From NCBI RefSeq assembly GCF_900114655.1, contig NZ_FOTT01000002.1:124001-188000 (forward strand): DNA of 64,000 bases. The letters run 5' to 3'. How positions within the stretch are numbered: position 1 is the stretch's first letter; every line of letters begins with the position of its first letter. The position numbers and the translations under genes were made by a program. This stretch comes from Candidatus Frackibacter sp. WG13. GTDB taxonomy: Bacteria; Bacillota; Halanaerobiia; Halobacteroidales; Acetohalobiaceae. The notes beneath the pieces were generated by a model. The model saw nothing but the letters and a program-made list of their open reading frames with translations. It made no database searches and had not been told where the DNA came from. Shown here piece by piece: positions 35,173 to 43,740 of the stretch.

Positions 35173-36165
35173 TTGAAAATCTTGATAGTGAGATTAAGTT
35201 CAATAGGGGATGTCTTAATGACTACTCCTGTAATAAGAATATTGAGAGAGAGATATCCTAATTCTTATTTAGCTTATTTAGTAGAGGCTAAGTCAAAAGA
35301 TATGGTAACAGGAAATCCAGATTTAAATGAAGTTATCTTATTTAATAAGGATAAGTTTAAGAATCTACGCAGAGAGGAAGGAATAGTCTCTGCTCTTAAG
35401 TCTTTATCTCCTCTTATTAGTAAGCTAAAGGGAAAAGAGTTTGATTTAGTTATAGACCTACATGGTGTCTTTCGAAGTGGAATATTATCGTATTTGACCA
35501 GGGCTAGGAAGAGAATTGGGATTGATAAGCAGTTGGTCTCTTTATTATATACAGATAAGATAAAGGAAAATTTAGAGTTACATGCTGTAGATGAATACTT
35601 GAGCTTATTAGAACTGATAGAAGTAGACCCTGCTGAATACGAAAAGGAATTCATGATAGCTAGTTCTAAGAAAGATGAAGATTATATTAAACGCTTAGTA
35701 GAAAAATATAAGATTCAGAATGATGAATTATTAATAGCATTTAATCCGGCGACAAGTAGAGAGGATAAGGAGTGGTCGGAAGATAAGTTTGCTCAGGTTG
35801 GAGATTGGATTAATGATAATCTGCAAGCAAGGGTTTTGGTCTTAGGTGCCCCAGTAGATAAGGATAAAGTCAAAAGAATTATTAATAAAATGGAGACGAA
35901 AGCAATTAATCTAGCCGGGAAGACTACTTTAAAAGAGTTAAGTTGTTTATTAAAGAGAATAGATTTATTAGTAACTGGAGATACCGGACCTATGCATATG
36001 GGAGTGGCTGTAGGGACTCCTTTGATTGCTTTATTTGGACCGACCAGACCTGCTCGCTATGGTCCATATCAAGGGCAGAACTTAGTGATTAAGAGTCCAA
36101 GTGATGATATTGACCAGATTAAAGTAGAAACTGTGATTGAATATATTAATAAGCTGATAAGTTAG
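35173..36165 (+). CDS. GT9 heptosyltransferase-like protein
   Basis: A 330-aa glycosyltransferase family 9 protein. It opens MKILIVRLSSIGDVLMTTPVIRIL, the typical ADP-heptose transferase start with the catalytic Asp. DLVIDLHGVFRSGILSYL, FNPATSREDKEWSEDKFAQ, and the nucleotide-sugar site VTGDTGPMHMGVAVGTPLIALFGPT follow. Such enzymes build the inner core by adding heptose. TTG start preceded by GGTGGAG. Donor specificity (LD- or DD-heptose) cannot be read from sequence. Confidence 0.9.
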   Translation: MKILIVRLSSIGDVLMTTPVIRILRERYPNSYLAYLVEAKSKDMVTGNPDLNEVILFNKDKFKNLRREEGIVSALKSLSPLISKLKGKEFDLVIDLHGVFRSGILSYLTRARKRIGIDKQLVSLLYTDKIKENLELHAVDEYLSLLELIEVDPAEYEKEFMIASSKKDEDYIKRLVEKYKIQNDELLIAFNPATSREDKEWSEDKFAQVGDWINDNLQARVLVLGAPVDKDKVKRIINKMETKAINLAGKTTLKELSCLLKRIDLLVTGDTGPMHMGVAVGTPLIALFGPTRPARYGPYQGQNLVIKSPSDDIDQIKVETVIEYINKLIS

Positions 36166-36191
36166 GCTAGGAAACCACAGGAGGACTGAAG

Positions 36192-37421
36192 ATGTCGGAC
36201 AATATTTTATTCTTTGTGTACAATAGCCACCAAGAAGAGTATTTTAATTTTTTAGCACAGAATTTAGGTGAGAAGTATAATACATATTTATTGAAAGAAG
36301 CAGATCTTTTGCGACGAGGAGTTACGAAGTTTGGTGGAACTGATTATTTAAGTAAAGATAAAATTGAAGATTTGATGAATTTTACCTATTTGCGATTTAA
36401 GGCTAAATTTAAAGGGAAGAATCTATTGCATAAGGTTTATAAGAAGTTTTTACATGTCAAAGCTAAGTTATGGGAAAGGTTTTTAACAGATTTTTATAAT
36501 GAGCATGATATTGATTTAGTAATAGTTTGGAATGGTACTAATTTGGCGCCAGCTTTAGTTACTAGATTGGCTAAAGAATTTAGTATAAAGGCTCTCTATT
36601 TTGAAAGTGGTCAATTTCCTAATACATTAGAGATTGATTCACAAGGAGTTAATGCGGTTAGTTCTTTATCTAATAAAGAGAAAGAATTCTTTATGAAAGA
36701 AGAGCCTTCTCAAGAAGCTATAGCTCAAATACATGGTATAGAGATTGAAACTCGTGACCTAAGAATGGACCGTTTAACAAATGTAGTAAAGAAGAGGCAG
36801 GTTCAGAAACAAGCAGAGATTGATTTGCCAAACGACTTTCTCTTTTTACCTTTTCAAGTTTATACCGATACACAGGTTTTAATTAATTCACCTAATATAG
36901 ATAATATGTATGAATTAGTTGATATCTGCTATGGGGCATTAGAAAAATTCAACCAGCGTAATAATAAAGATTATTGGTTGGTAGTCAAAGAACATCCTTC
37001 AGATTTTGGACGGATTGATTATTCTGATTTAAAGAAGAAATATGAAGATAAGAATATTATCTTTGTTACAGATTATGATGTGGCTGATCTTATAGAAGCT
37101 AGTCAATTGGTGATTACTATAAATTCTAGTGTAGGCATTGAAGCTTTATTAAAGTATAAACCAGTAATTACTTTAGGAAAGGCTAATTATAATGTAGAAG
37201 GTGTGGTCAATCATGTTTCTAAATTAAATCAATTGCCACAACAAATTGCTGAATCAATCTTTGATGAAGTTGATTATGAGATGATCGATAAATTTTTATA
37301 CTATTTTAGATATAAGTACTTAGTTAATGGGAATAAAGAAGAGCCTAACCAAGAGAATAATCATGCTGTATTAGAGCGAATAAAAAAGGAATTAGATGGT
37401 GAGTACTATGAAGCAAAGTAG
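36192..37421 (+). CDS. KpsS/KpsC-like capsule-synthesis family protein
   Basis: A 409-aa soluble protein with features of the Capsule_synth family: an N-terminal Rossmann-like half (NILFFVYNSHQEEYFNFLAQNL, DLVIVWNGTNLAPALVTRLAKE, ALYFESGQFPNTLEID) and a C-terminal half with VVKEHPSDFGRIDY and ITINSSVGIEALLKYKPVITLG. In KpsS/KpsC such domains are Kdo transferases; LipB-type homologues act in capsule export. Position among core glycosyltransferases supports a transferase role here, possibly using CMP-Kdo. Acceptor unknown. Its last 26 bases overlap the next gene. Confidence 0.75.
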   Translation: MSDNILFFVYNSHQEEYFNFLAQNLGEKYNTYLLKEADLLRRGVTKFGGTDYLSKDKIEDLMNFTYLRFKAKFKGKNLLHKVYKKFLHVKAKLWERFLTDFYNEHDIDLVIVWNGTNLAPALVTRLAKEFSIKALYFESGQFPNTLEIDSQGVNAVSSLSNKEKEFFMKEEPSQEAIAQIHGIEIETRDLRMDRLTNVVKKRQVQKQAEIDLPNDFLFLPFQVYTDTQVLINSPNIDNMYELVDICYGALEKFNQRNNKDYWLVVKEHPSDFGRIDYSDLKKKYEDKNIIFVTDYDVADLIEASQLVITINSSVGIEALLKYKPVITLGKANYNVEGVVNHVSKLNQLPQQIAESIFDEVDYEMIDKFLYYFRYKYLVNGNKEEPNQENNHAVLERIKKELDGEYYEAK

Positions 37422-38451
37422 AATAGAAAAAATCTTAATCCTTGATTTTTTGGCTATTGGAGACTTAGTATTTATTACCCCTTTACTTAAGACTTTAAGT
37501 AAGAACTATCCGGATGCAGAAATAGAGATTAGTATTCAGAAGCAGTTAGTCGATATTTTAAGGTATAATCCTCATATAGACCGAATCATTCCTTTTGATA
37601 AGAAAGGGGATCATAGTTCATTATCGGGTTATTTAAGCTATATTAAGGAGTTACGGGCTGTAAATGCTGACCTAACTATTACCCTGCAAGATAATCCTAG
37701 ATTAGCCTTATTAGCGAAGTTAAGTGGAGCGCCGCGGCGGATTGGTTTTGCTCGTCATTGGAGTAGAAAGTTTTTTTATACTGACCCTGTTTATCCAAAT
37801 GACAAACAACATCGGGTAAATTATTATTTAGATATTGCTCGGGCTTTACCCGAAGTGAAAGATATATATGATGAAGGATTAGAGATGTATGTAAATGAAC
37901 GAGAGAAAGAGGAAATAAAAGATTTTTTAGCTAAGTTAGGTGTTGAGTCTAACGATAGAGTGATAGGGTTAAATATTGGTGGTAATTGGCCGACAAAACG
38001 TTGGCCACGAGAAAAGTTTGCTCAGTTGGGAGACGCGTTGGTACAACAAGGATACAAGGTTATAATTTTAGGAGGTCCTGGAGATGTAGAAGACGCAGAA
38101 TTAATTAGGCAGAAGATGAAAGAAGAAGTACTAATTGCGGCAGGTAAGACTACTTTATTACAATTAGCTGCTTTAGAGGCTGAACTGGATGTAGTAATCA
38201 GTGGTGATACAGGACCGATGCATATGGCAGTAGCTATGGGGGCTAAGGTAGTAGCTCTATTTGGTCCTACAGAAACGTGGCGTTATCGTCCGTATGGTGA
38301 TGAACATCAAGTAATCACTCTGGATTTGGACTGTCAACCTTGTCATGAGAAAGAGTGTAGTGAGCGCGAATGGGAATGTATGAAAGAACTGGATGTGGGT
38401 GAAGTTTTAGAAAATGTTGAAGAGATGGTGGAGGAAATAAATGATGAATAA
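37396..38451 (+). CDS. GT9 heptosyltransferase-like protein
   Basis: A 351-aa family 9 glycosyltransferase: EKILILDFLAIGDLVFITPLLKTL, LTITLQDNPRLALLAKLSGAPRRIGF, GLNIGGNWPTKRWPREKFAQLGDAL, and VISGDTGPMHMAVAMGAKVVALFGPTETWRYRPYG. A C-terminal Cys-rich segment follows (LDCQPCHEKECSEREWECMKEL), seen in a subset of heptosyltransferases. The start may be ATG 37396 (AAGGA five bases upstream) or ATG 37408 (GGTGAG just before); both lie inside the previous gene. It overlaps the next gene by 11 bases. Confidence 0.88.
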   Translation: MVSTMKQSRIEKILILDFLAIGDLVFITPLLKTLSKNYPDAEIEISIQKQLVDILRYNPHIDRIIPFDKKGDHSSLSGYLSYIKELRAVNADLTITLQDNPRLALLAKLSGAPRRIGFARHWSRKFFYTDPVYPNDKQHRVNYYLDIARALPEVKDIYDEGLEMYVNEREKEEIKDFLAKLGVESNDRVIGLNIGGNWPTKRWPREKFAQLGDALVQQGYKVIILGGPGDVEDAELIRQKMKEEVLIAAGKTTLLQLAALEAELDVVISGDTGPMHMAVAMGAKVVALFGPTETWRYRPYGDEHQVITLDLDCQPCHEKECSEREWECMKELDVGEVLENVEEMVEEINDE

Positions 38452-39491
38452 CATATATGATAAAATATTAATTATGAATTATTTAGCGATAGGTGACCTA
38501 GTTTTTTCAACTCCATTAATAAGAGTTTTAAAAGAAAGTTATCCACAGGCAGAAATTCATATGAGTATTTGGGACAAGACTGCAAATATAATTAAAAGTT
38601 CTCCTTATATTGATAAGTTTATTTACTTTAGTAAAGAGGGACCGCCTAGAAGTTTAGATAGATATAAAGGGTATTTTAAATATATTAAAAAAATTAGAAA
38701 AGAGAAATATGACTTAGTAATTGGATTACAAGATAATAAAAATATTGCTTTATTTAGTTGGTTAAGTGGTGCTAAGAAAAGGATAGGGTTTGCTAGAAAA
38801 AAGAGAGGAAAATTTTATACAGATTATTTTTCGCCTAAAAGACAGATGCACAATGTAGATTATTATTTACAAGTAGCAAAAATTTTAAATTTAAATACTA
38901 ATCTACATAAAGGGTTAGAAGTTTGTATAAATGAAACTCAAAAAAGGTTTGCGAATCAATTTTTATTGAAGCATAAGGTTGGTCATGGAGATAATAAGTT
39001 GATAGGATTGAATGTTGGAGCTAGATTTGAAGTTAAGTGTTGGCCGATTCAAAAGTTCGTTGAATTAGGAAATAAATTAGTAGATGAATTAGGAGTTAAT
39101 ATTATTTTTTTGGGGGGACCTAAAGAGGAAGATAGAAGCTATAAATAAATATATAAAGAATGATAAAAAGATGATAAACGCAGTAGGTAAGACTTCAATT
39201 TTAGAATTAGCTGCTTTATTGGAACGATGTGACCTGTTAATTACTAATGATACTGGACCTATGCATATTAGTGTTGGGATAGGGACTTCGGTTGTTGCTT
39301 TATTTGGACCGTCTGACCATGAAGTTTTTGGTCCTTATGGCAAAGAACATAAAGTAATTCAAAAGCAAGAATTAGATTGTGTTCCTTGTGGAAATCACAC
39401 TGCTAGAAATCATGAATGTGATAGGAATCATGAGTGTATGAAAGAGATTACAGTTAAGGAAGTATTAAGAGCAATAGAAGAAAGGTTATAA
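38441..39491 (+). pseudogene. GT9 heptosyltransferase broken by a frameshift
   Basis: Frame 1 (38441-39148) encodes MNYLAIGDLVFSTPLIRVL through NIIFLGGPKEED and then runs into RSYK and a stop. A second frame, readable from about 39135, continues EAINKYIKNDKK, then INAVGKTSILELAALLERCD, LLITNDTGPMHISVGIG and the Cys-rich tail to 39491. Together they align end to end with the neighbouring 351-aa GT9 protein. One extra base near 39134 (GAT-A-GAA) explains the break. It could be a true pseudogene, a sequencing error, or frameshifted expression; no slippery heptamer is evident. The sequence is visibly more AT-rich than its upstream paralogue. Confidence 0.85.
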
Positions 39492-39507
39492 CTTAGGAGT
39501 TGATTTA

Positions 39508-40620
39508 GTGAAGAACAAAAGTTTAAATATACTCCAAATTAGTGCGGCGAAATTTTATGGAGGCGGAGAAGTACATCTTTATCATTTGACAGAGAGGTTA
39601 ATAGAACGTGGACATAACTTAACAGTGGTAGTTAAGGATAGGATAGTTAAGAACTTTAAAAATTTAGATACTGACTTAAGAAGTTTACCATTAAAGAATG
39701 TGTTAGACTTATTCTCTTTATATAACTTAGTGAAAATTATTAAAGAAAAGGAAATAGATATTATACACTGCCATACTGGTATTGATTATTGGTTAGGTGC
39801 TATGGCTAAAGGGATAGCTAAAAGAGGAAAAGTAATAGCTACTAGGCATAGTCTATCTTCTTTAGGAGATACTTTTGCACACAAAAGATTATATATGAAT
39901 ATTGATAAGTTTATTGCAGTTTCTAATAGGGTTAAAGAAAAGATTATTGATCCGGATGTCATTCTTGAGTCAAAAGTAGAAGTGGTATATAATGGTGTTG
40001 ATATTAATAGGTTTAATCCGGAATTAATTGATAGTAAAAGTGTAAAAGAAGAGTTTGAGATAAAAGATGATGAATTAATTGTTGGAACAGTAGGCCGTTT
40101 AGGGGGGAATAAGAATCAAGAGTTATTGATTAAAGCAGCAGCTGAAGTTGATAATAAAAAATTAAAGGTTAAATATTTAATTGTAGGTGATGATGTAACG
40201 AATGACAAGCACTATGAGCGTAAACTTAAAGAGTTGATTACAAATTTAGATTTAAAAGATAGAGTGGTTTTAACAGGTTTTAGAAGTGATATACCCCAAT
40301 TGATGAAGGCGTTTGATGTTATGGTTTTTCCAACTAAAAAAGAAGCATTTGGAATAGTTGCTATTGAAGCGATGGCAATGAGCAAACCAGTAATTGCTAG
40401 TGCAGTTGGTGGGTTAAAAGAGATTGTTACTGATGAAACTACTGGATTATTATTCTCTGTAGATGATAAAGAAGAATTAGTTAAAGCTATGGTGACTTTG
40501 CTTAGCAAGCCTGAATTAAGGGAAAGAATAGGATATAAAGGGTGCCAGCGAGTTATGAATAATTTTACATTAAGTAATATGGTTGGGGAAATAGAAAATA
40601 TATATTTAAAATTGATATAG
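39508..40620 (+). CDS. Glycosyltransferase family 4
   Basis: A 370-aa GT-B retaining glycosyltransferase: N-terminal LNILQISAAKFYGGGEVHLYHLTERL, IIHCHTGIDYWLG, FIAVSNRVKEKII, VVYNGVDINRFNPE. The C-terminal GT4 site is VGTVGRLGGNKNQELLIKA, VVLTGFRSDIPQLMKAFDVMVFPTKKEAFGIVAIEAMAMSKPVIA with the EX7E motif. GTG start with AGGAG nine bases upstream. It probably extends the outer core or O-chain; the sugar is unknown. It lies between the broken GT9 gene and the ligase, in an AT-richer stretch. Confidence 0.9.
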   Translation: MKNKSLNILQISAAKFYGGGEVHLYHLTERLIERGHNLTVVVKDRIVKNFKNLDTDLRSLPLKNVLDLFSLYNLVKIIKEKEIDIIHCHTGIDYWLGAMAKGIAKRGKVIATRHSLSSLGDTFAHKRLYMNIDKFIAVSNRVKEKIIDPDVILESKVEVVYNGVDINRFNPELIDSKSVKEEFEIKDDELIVGTVGRLGGNKNQELLIKAAAEVDNKKLKVKYLIVGDDVTNDKHYERKLKELITNLDLKDRVVLTGFRSDIPQLMKAFDVMVFPTKKEAFGIVAIEAMAMSKPVIASAVGGLKEIVTDETTGLLFSVDDKEELVKAMVTLLSKPELRERIGYKGCQRVMNNFTLSNMVGEIENIYLKLI

Positions 40621-40624
40621 AAAG

Positions 40625-41806
40625 ATGGTGGTGTTATTATTGTTTGAGAATAAATTAATCTGTTTTGGGTTGATTTTATATGCTTTAATGATAGCAATAT
40701 CTACTGCTGGTTCAAATATTGGATTGGGATTAGTTTTTATTGGTTTAGTAATTAAATTAATTAAGGAAAGAGAAGGATTAAAATATTTAAAAACAGGCAT
40801 GGAATTATCTATATTATTATATTTATTGGCAAATTTAATCTCTATTCTTTTTTCTCACAATATGAATATAAGTTGGCAGGCATTTGGGGAAGTAATAATT
40901 CCTGTTTTAATTTATTATATGATATTTAATAGTGTTACAAGATTGGAATTAGTCAAAAAGATATTTATCTTTTTTATACTATCAATTAGTATTGCCTCCA
41001 TTTATAGTATTTATCAACATTATTTTTTGGAAATTGAAAGGGCAAGTGGATTTTTCTTAACATTAACCTATGGGAGTATAATGGTTCTAATCTTACCTTT
41101 ATTAATAACTTTTAATTTTAATGATTTATCTATGAAGAATAGATTATTATCGTTAATTACTTTAGGTATAACTAGTTTGAGTCTAATCTTTACCAATACA
41201 CGCGGGACTTGGTTAGCTATATTAGGAGGAGTTGCTTTTTTAAGTATATTTAAGAATAAGAAGTTAATTATCTGGTTTATGGTACTAGTTATTTTGGCAT
41301 TAGCTTTAATCCCTTCTTTTTATCAACGAGCTTCTACTATTATTGATTTAGATAATAGTTCTAATAAAGAAAGGTTACTAATGTGGAAGAGTGCTTTTAA
41401 TATGTTTCGTGATTATCCTTTAACTGGGGTAGGTTTAGGGATGTTTTCAGAATTGTATCCTAAGAAATATATGCTGCCAGAAGCTAGAGTGAAAAAACGG
41501 CATTATGCACATAATATTGTAATGAATATTTTAGCTGAGACAGGAATAATAGGTTTAGGTGCATTTACATTCTTAGTTTCTTATATATTCAAAGTTGGTT
41601 TTGAATTGTTGAGAAATTTAGAAGATAAATATTGGATTAATGCTATTTTAGGTCTGTTAGCCGGGATATTAGCTTTCTTAATTCACGGTCTAACCTTTTA
41701 TAATTTAGGTGATTCGGAGACTGCAAAATTATTTTGGGTCATAATCGCCTTATTAATGGTCATTTATAGAGAAAAACAAAATAAGCAATCAAAGGTCGTA
41801 GCCTAG
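40625..41806 (+). CDS. O-antigen ligase (WaaL/Wzy_C family)
   Basis: A 393-aa polytopic membrane protein with about 10-12 helices. The diagnostic Wzy_C region is present: IFTNTRGTWLAILGGVAFLSIF, a large periplasmic loop RLLMWKSAFNMFRDYPLTGVGLGMFSELYPK, and HYAHNIVMNILAETGIIGLGAFTFLV. These proteins join O-antigen to lipid A-core or polymerise O-units. Its place at the end of the core operon favours ligase. The start is uncertain: ATG 40625 has no clear site, whereas TTG 40640 follows GGTGG. The stop codon lies inside the terminator stem. Confidence 0.85.
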   Translation: MVVLLLFENKLICFGLILYALMIAISTAGSNIGLGLVFIGLVIKLIKEREGLKYLKTGMELSILLYLLANLISILFSHNMNISWQAFGEVIIPVLIYYMIFNSVTRLELVKKIFIFFILSISIASIYSIYQHYFLEIERASGFFLTLTYGSIMVLILPLLITFNFNDLSMKNRLLSLITLGITSLSLIFTNTRGTWLAILGGVAFLSIFKNKKLIIWFMVLVILALALIPSFYQRASTIIDLDNSSNKERLLMWKSAFNMFRDYPLTGVGLGMFSELYPKKYMLPEARVKKRHYAHNIVMNILAETGIIGLGAFTFLVSYIFKVGFELLRNLEDKYWINAILGLLAGILAFLIHGLTFYNLGDSETAKLFWVIIALLMVIYREKQNKQSKVVA

Positions 41807-41829
41807 TGATAGGTTACGACTTTTTTCTT
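41795..41829 (+). terminator. Rho-independent terminator
   Basis: GTCGTAGCCTA (41795-41805) pairs with TAGGTTACGAC (41810-41820), followed by six T. It overlaps the ligase stop codon and ends the 30.8-41.8 kb operon. Confidence 0.88.
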
Positions 41830-41942
41830 TTATAAAAAGAGACTTTAGATTAATATTTATGACTATCTTAGAATATATTAGAACATGATAGTCAAATTTT
41901 TGAAGTTGATTTAAACGAAGAATAATTCATTGCATTAATTTG

Positions 41943-41972
41943 GAAGGAATTTACATCAAAGACAGTGAATAT
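41943..41972 (+). promoter_or_regulatory. Sigma-H-like promoter of porin 1
   Basis: GAAGGAATT (41943-41951), a 12-bp spacer and AGTGAATAT (41964-41972) fit RNAGGAWWW/RNNGAATWW. The leader would be about 240 nt. Confidence 0.55.
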
Positions 41973-42024
41973 ATATATTGAATGTATGTAATATTATGGA
42001 ATTTAATACGTGGTTTTAATATTG

Positions 42025-42175
42025 ATTATCCGTCTTAATTAAGTGATTGAAAGGAGGTGAAATTCGAAGATTGGTCGCGAATATTAAGAGGATAATTTTA
42101 ATAAACATAACTAGGTCTATTATTCAGAATGTAGTTAAGTGAGGAAACAAGGAAACTCACTTATCTGGATAATAG
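42025..42175 (+). ncRNA. Structured 5' leader RNA of porin 1
   Basis: P1: ATTATCC 42025-42031 and TTAAT 42035-42039 with ATTAA...GGATAAT 42082-42096. P2: GTGATT 42043-42048 with GGTCGC 42073-42078. AAAGGAGGTGA at 42050-42060. P3: CTATTATTCAG 42117-42127 with CTGGATAATAG 42165-42175 (11 bp). P4: AAGTGAG 42137-42143 with CTCACTT 42156-42162, closing the 12-nt loop GAAACAAGGAAA. The P2 and P4 arms differ from the next copies but still pair. Probably cis-acting on the porin mRNA that starts 43 bases later. Confidence 0.75.
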
Positions 42176-42218
42176 TTCAACTAAAAATTAAGATAAAGAC
42201 AATCAAGGGGGAAATAGA

Positions 42219-43277
42219 ATGAAGAAGTTTTCGCTTATACTAACGATTGCTTTAGTCGTAGCATTAGCTCTGCCAGCTATGGCTGCAACTAAAGTAACTT
42301 TTAACGGTAATTTAGAGATGGAGAATCAATATGTTGACCCGAATACCGATCCTAACGTAGGGACTGTAGGTAAGTCATTAAGTAGCACATATGGAGATTT
42401 AGATCTGTACTTAAATGCTAAGATTAACGATAAAGTAAGTGCCTTTACTGAATTAGACTATAGTCTGCAGTTTGACGATTCTTCTGATGCTGCTGGTCTT
42501 GAAGGTAGAGTTGATCAGATGTGGATTAACGTAGAGGATGCTTTTGGTCCTTTAGCTTTAAGAGTTGGTCGTATGAATGAAGCAGCTGCTAATAATTTGC
42601 TCTATGATATTGAAGAGGGTGCTAATGAATTTGTTAGATTGGCTTATACAGCAGATAACATTTCGGCTAAATCTGGATATAGCGGTGAAGGTAAGGATGT
42701 ATTCTTTGCAGAAGGTACAGTAACAAATTTAGGCTTGATTGATGGCGTAACATTGAACTATATCGATTACAATGCTGGTTATCAAGGTTACACAGTAAAA
42801 TTAGATAAAAAGCATAGCTTTGGAGAGGCATCAGTCTTATTTGGAAATGTAGATGCGAAAATAAATGATAGTGCTAATGTATTAGATGTTAATTTTGTAA
42901 CTGATCAGTTATTCCCAGGTATCACTACTTCCTTAGAATATGCAACTGCTGAAAAAGGATTTGTTGCAGACCAGGCTGTACTTGACCAAGATGACTCTGT
43001 ATTTGTTGATACTGCAGCTGCGCTCTATAGAAACGATAAGGTAGAGGTAATTAAGCCAGGTATCAATTTTGACTTAACAGATAAGTTAAATATTGATTTT
43101 GCTTATGCTATGTATGATGCTGACAAATCAACTGATGAAGATGAATATTTGGATTTAGTTGCTAGCTATGACCTAGCTGAGAATACTTATATAGATGTTG
43201 AGTATGAAAACCATAATTACGACGGTTGGCAAGAGGATGAAGAGAAAATTACTACTACTTTAGGCGTCGATTTTTAA
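42219..43277 (+). CDS. Outer-membrane porin 1 (three-paralogue family)
   Basis: A 352-aa precursor whose signal peptide ends AMA-A (about residue 22). The mature protein is an acidic beta-barrel of short alternating strands (KVTFNGNLEMEN, YGDLDLYLNAKINDKVSAFTELDY, VDQMWINVEDAFGPLALRVGRMNEA) ending TTLGVDF with a terminal Phe. The VDQMWINVEDAFGPLALRVGR segment is nearly identical in porin 2. There is no SLH domain, unlike the 26.4 kb porin. AAGGGGG precedes the ATG. It is monocistronic, with its own leader and terminator. Confidence 0.85.
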   Translation: MKKFSLILTIALVVALALPAMAATKVTFNGNLEMENQYVDPNTDPNVGTVGKSLSSTYGDLDLYLNAKINDKVSAFTELDYSLQFDDSSDAAGLEGRVDQMWINVEDAFGPLALRVGRMNEAAANNLLYDIEEGANEFVRLAYTADNISAKSGYSGEGKDVFFAEGTVTNLGLIDGVTLNYIDYNAGYQGYTVKLDKKHSFGEASVLFGNVDAKINDSANVLDVNFVTDQLFPGITTSLEYATAEKGFVADQAVLDQDDSVFVDTAAALYRNDKVEVIKPGINFDLTDKLNIDFAYAMYDADKSTDEDEYLDLVASYDLAENTYIDVEYENHNYDGWQEDEEKITTTLGVDF

Positions 43278-43291
43278 CTAAATTGAATTAG

Positions 43292-43325
43292 AAGCCCCCT
43301 CTGAATATTCAGAGGGGGTTATTTA
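43292..43325 (+). terminator. Rho-independent terminator
   Basis: CCCCCTCTGAAT pairs with ATTCAGAGGGGG (43295-43318) ahead of a short T-rich tail. Confidence 0.9.
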
Positions 43326-43533
43326 TATTTAATGCATTCAATATTTTTATTTTTCAAAATAATTTTAGTAATTAAGCAGGAATTTATAAAGGAATCTCTA
43401 ATTATATGTTTAGTAGAGGATAATTAATGCATTGAATGATAAATAATGCATCAAAGGATAATGAATAAAATAATATTTGATATATAAGATAATTGATGTA
43501 TATGTGTGTTTTGTAATATTAGCTATTGATTAT

Positions 43534-43694
43534 CTATCTTAATCAACGCGGTTGAAAGGAGGTGAAACCCAACAGGTTGGCCGTAAGATTAAGAGGATAG
43601 TTTCAATAAACCTAAATTGATCTATTATCTAAAGACGTAATTGAGTAAGGAAACAAGGAAACTTACTCTTGACTGTTTAGTTTAGATAATAGAT
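43534..43694 (+). ncRNA. Structured 5' leader RNA of porin 2
   Basis: P1: CTATCTTAATC 43534-43544 with GATTAAGAGGATAG 43587-43600 (3-nt bulge). P2: GCGGTT 43548-43553 with GGCCGT 43579-43584. AAAGGAGGTGA at 43555-43565. P3: 14-bp stem 43620-43633 with 43681-43694. P4: GAGTAAG 43643-43649 with CTTACTC 43662-43668, loop GAAACAAGGAAA. Upstream (43319-43530) is an AT-rich gap with GCAGGAATT at 43376 but no matching sigma-H -10. Confidence 0.75.
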
Positions 43695-43740
43695 AAACAA
43701 AAACAAAACTAATACTAAAAACAATCAAGGGGGAAATAAA

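Noticed and set aside
40212-40697. Minus-strand 161-codon ORF opposite the GT4 gene
   Set aside because: It shadows a well-supported glycosyltransferase, has no recognisable domain, and runs against the operon.
42144-42155. c-di-GMP-II riboswitch similarity (GGAAACAA)
   Set aside because: Only a short string matches; the remaining conserved bases and pseudoknot of that class, as I recall them, are not seen.
43376-43405. Sigma-H promoter for porin 2
   Set aside because: GCAGGAATT is a good -35, but nothing resembling RNNGAATWW lies 11-12 bases downstream.
43578-43600. Short leader peptide after AAAGGAGGTGA in the porin 2 leader (MAVRLRG)
   Set aside because: The frame and sequence are not conserved in the porin 1 or SLH-porin leaders, so RNA structure is the better explanation.
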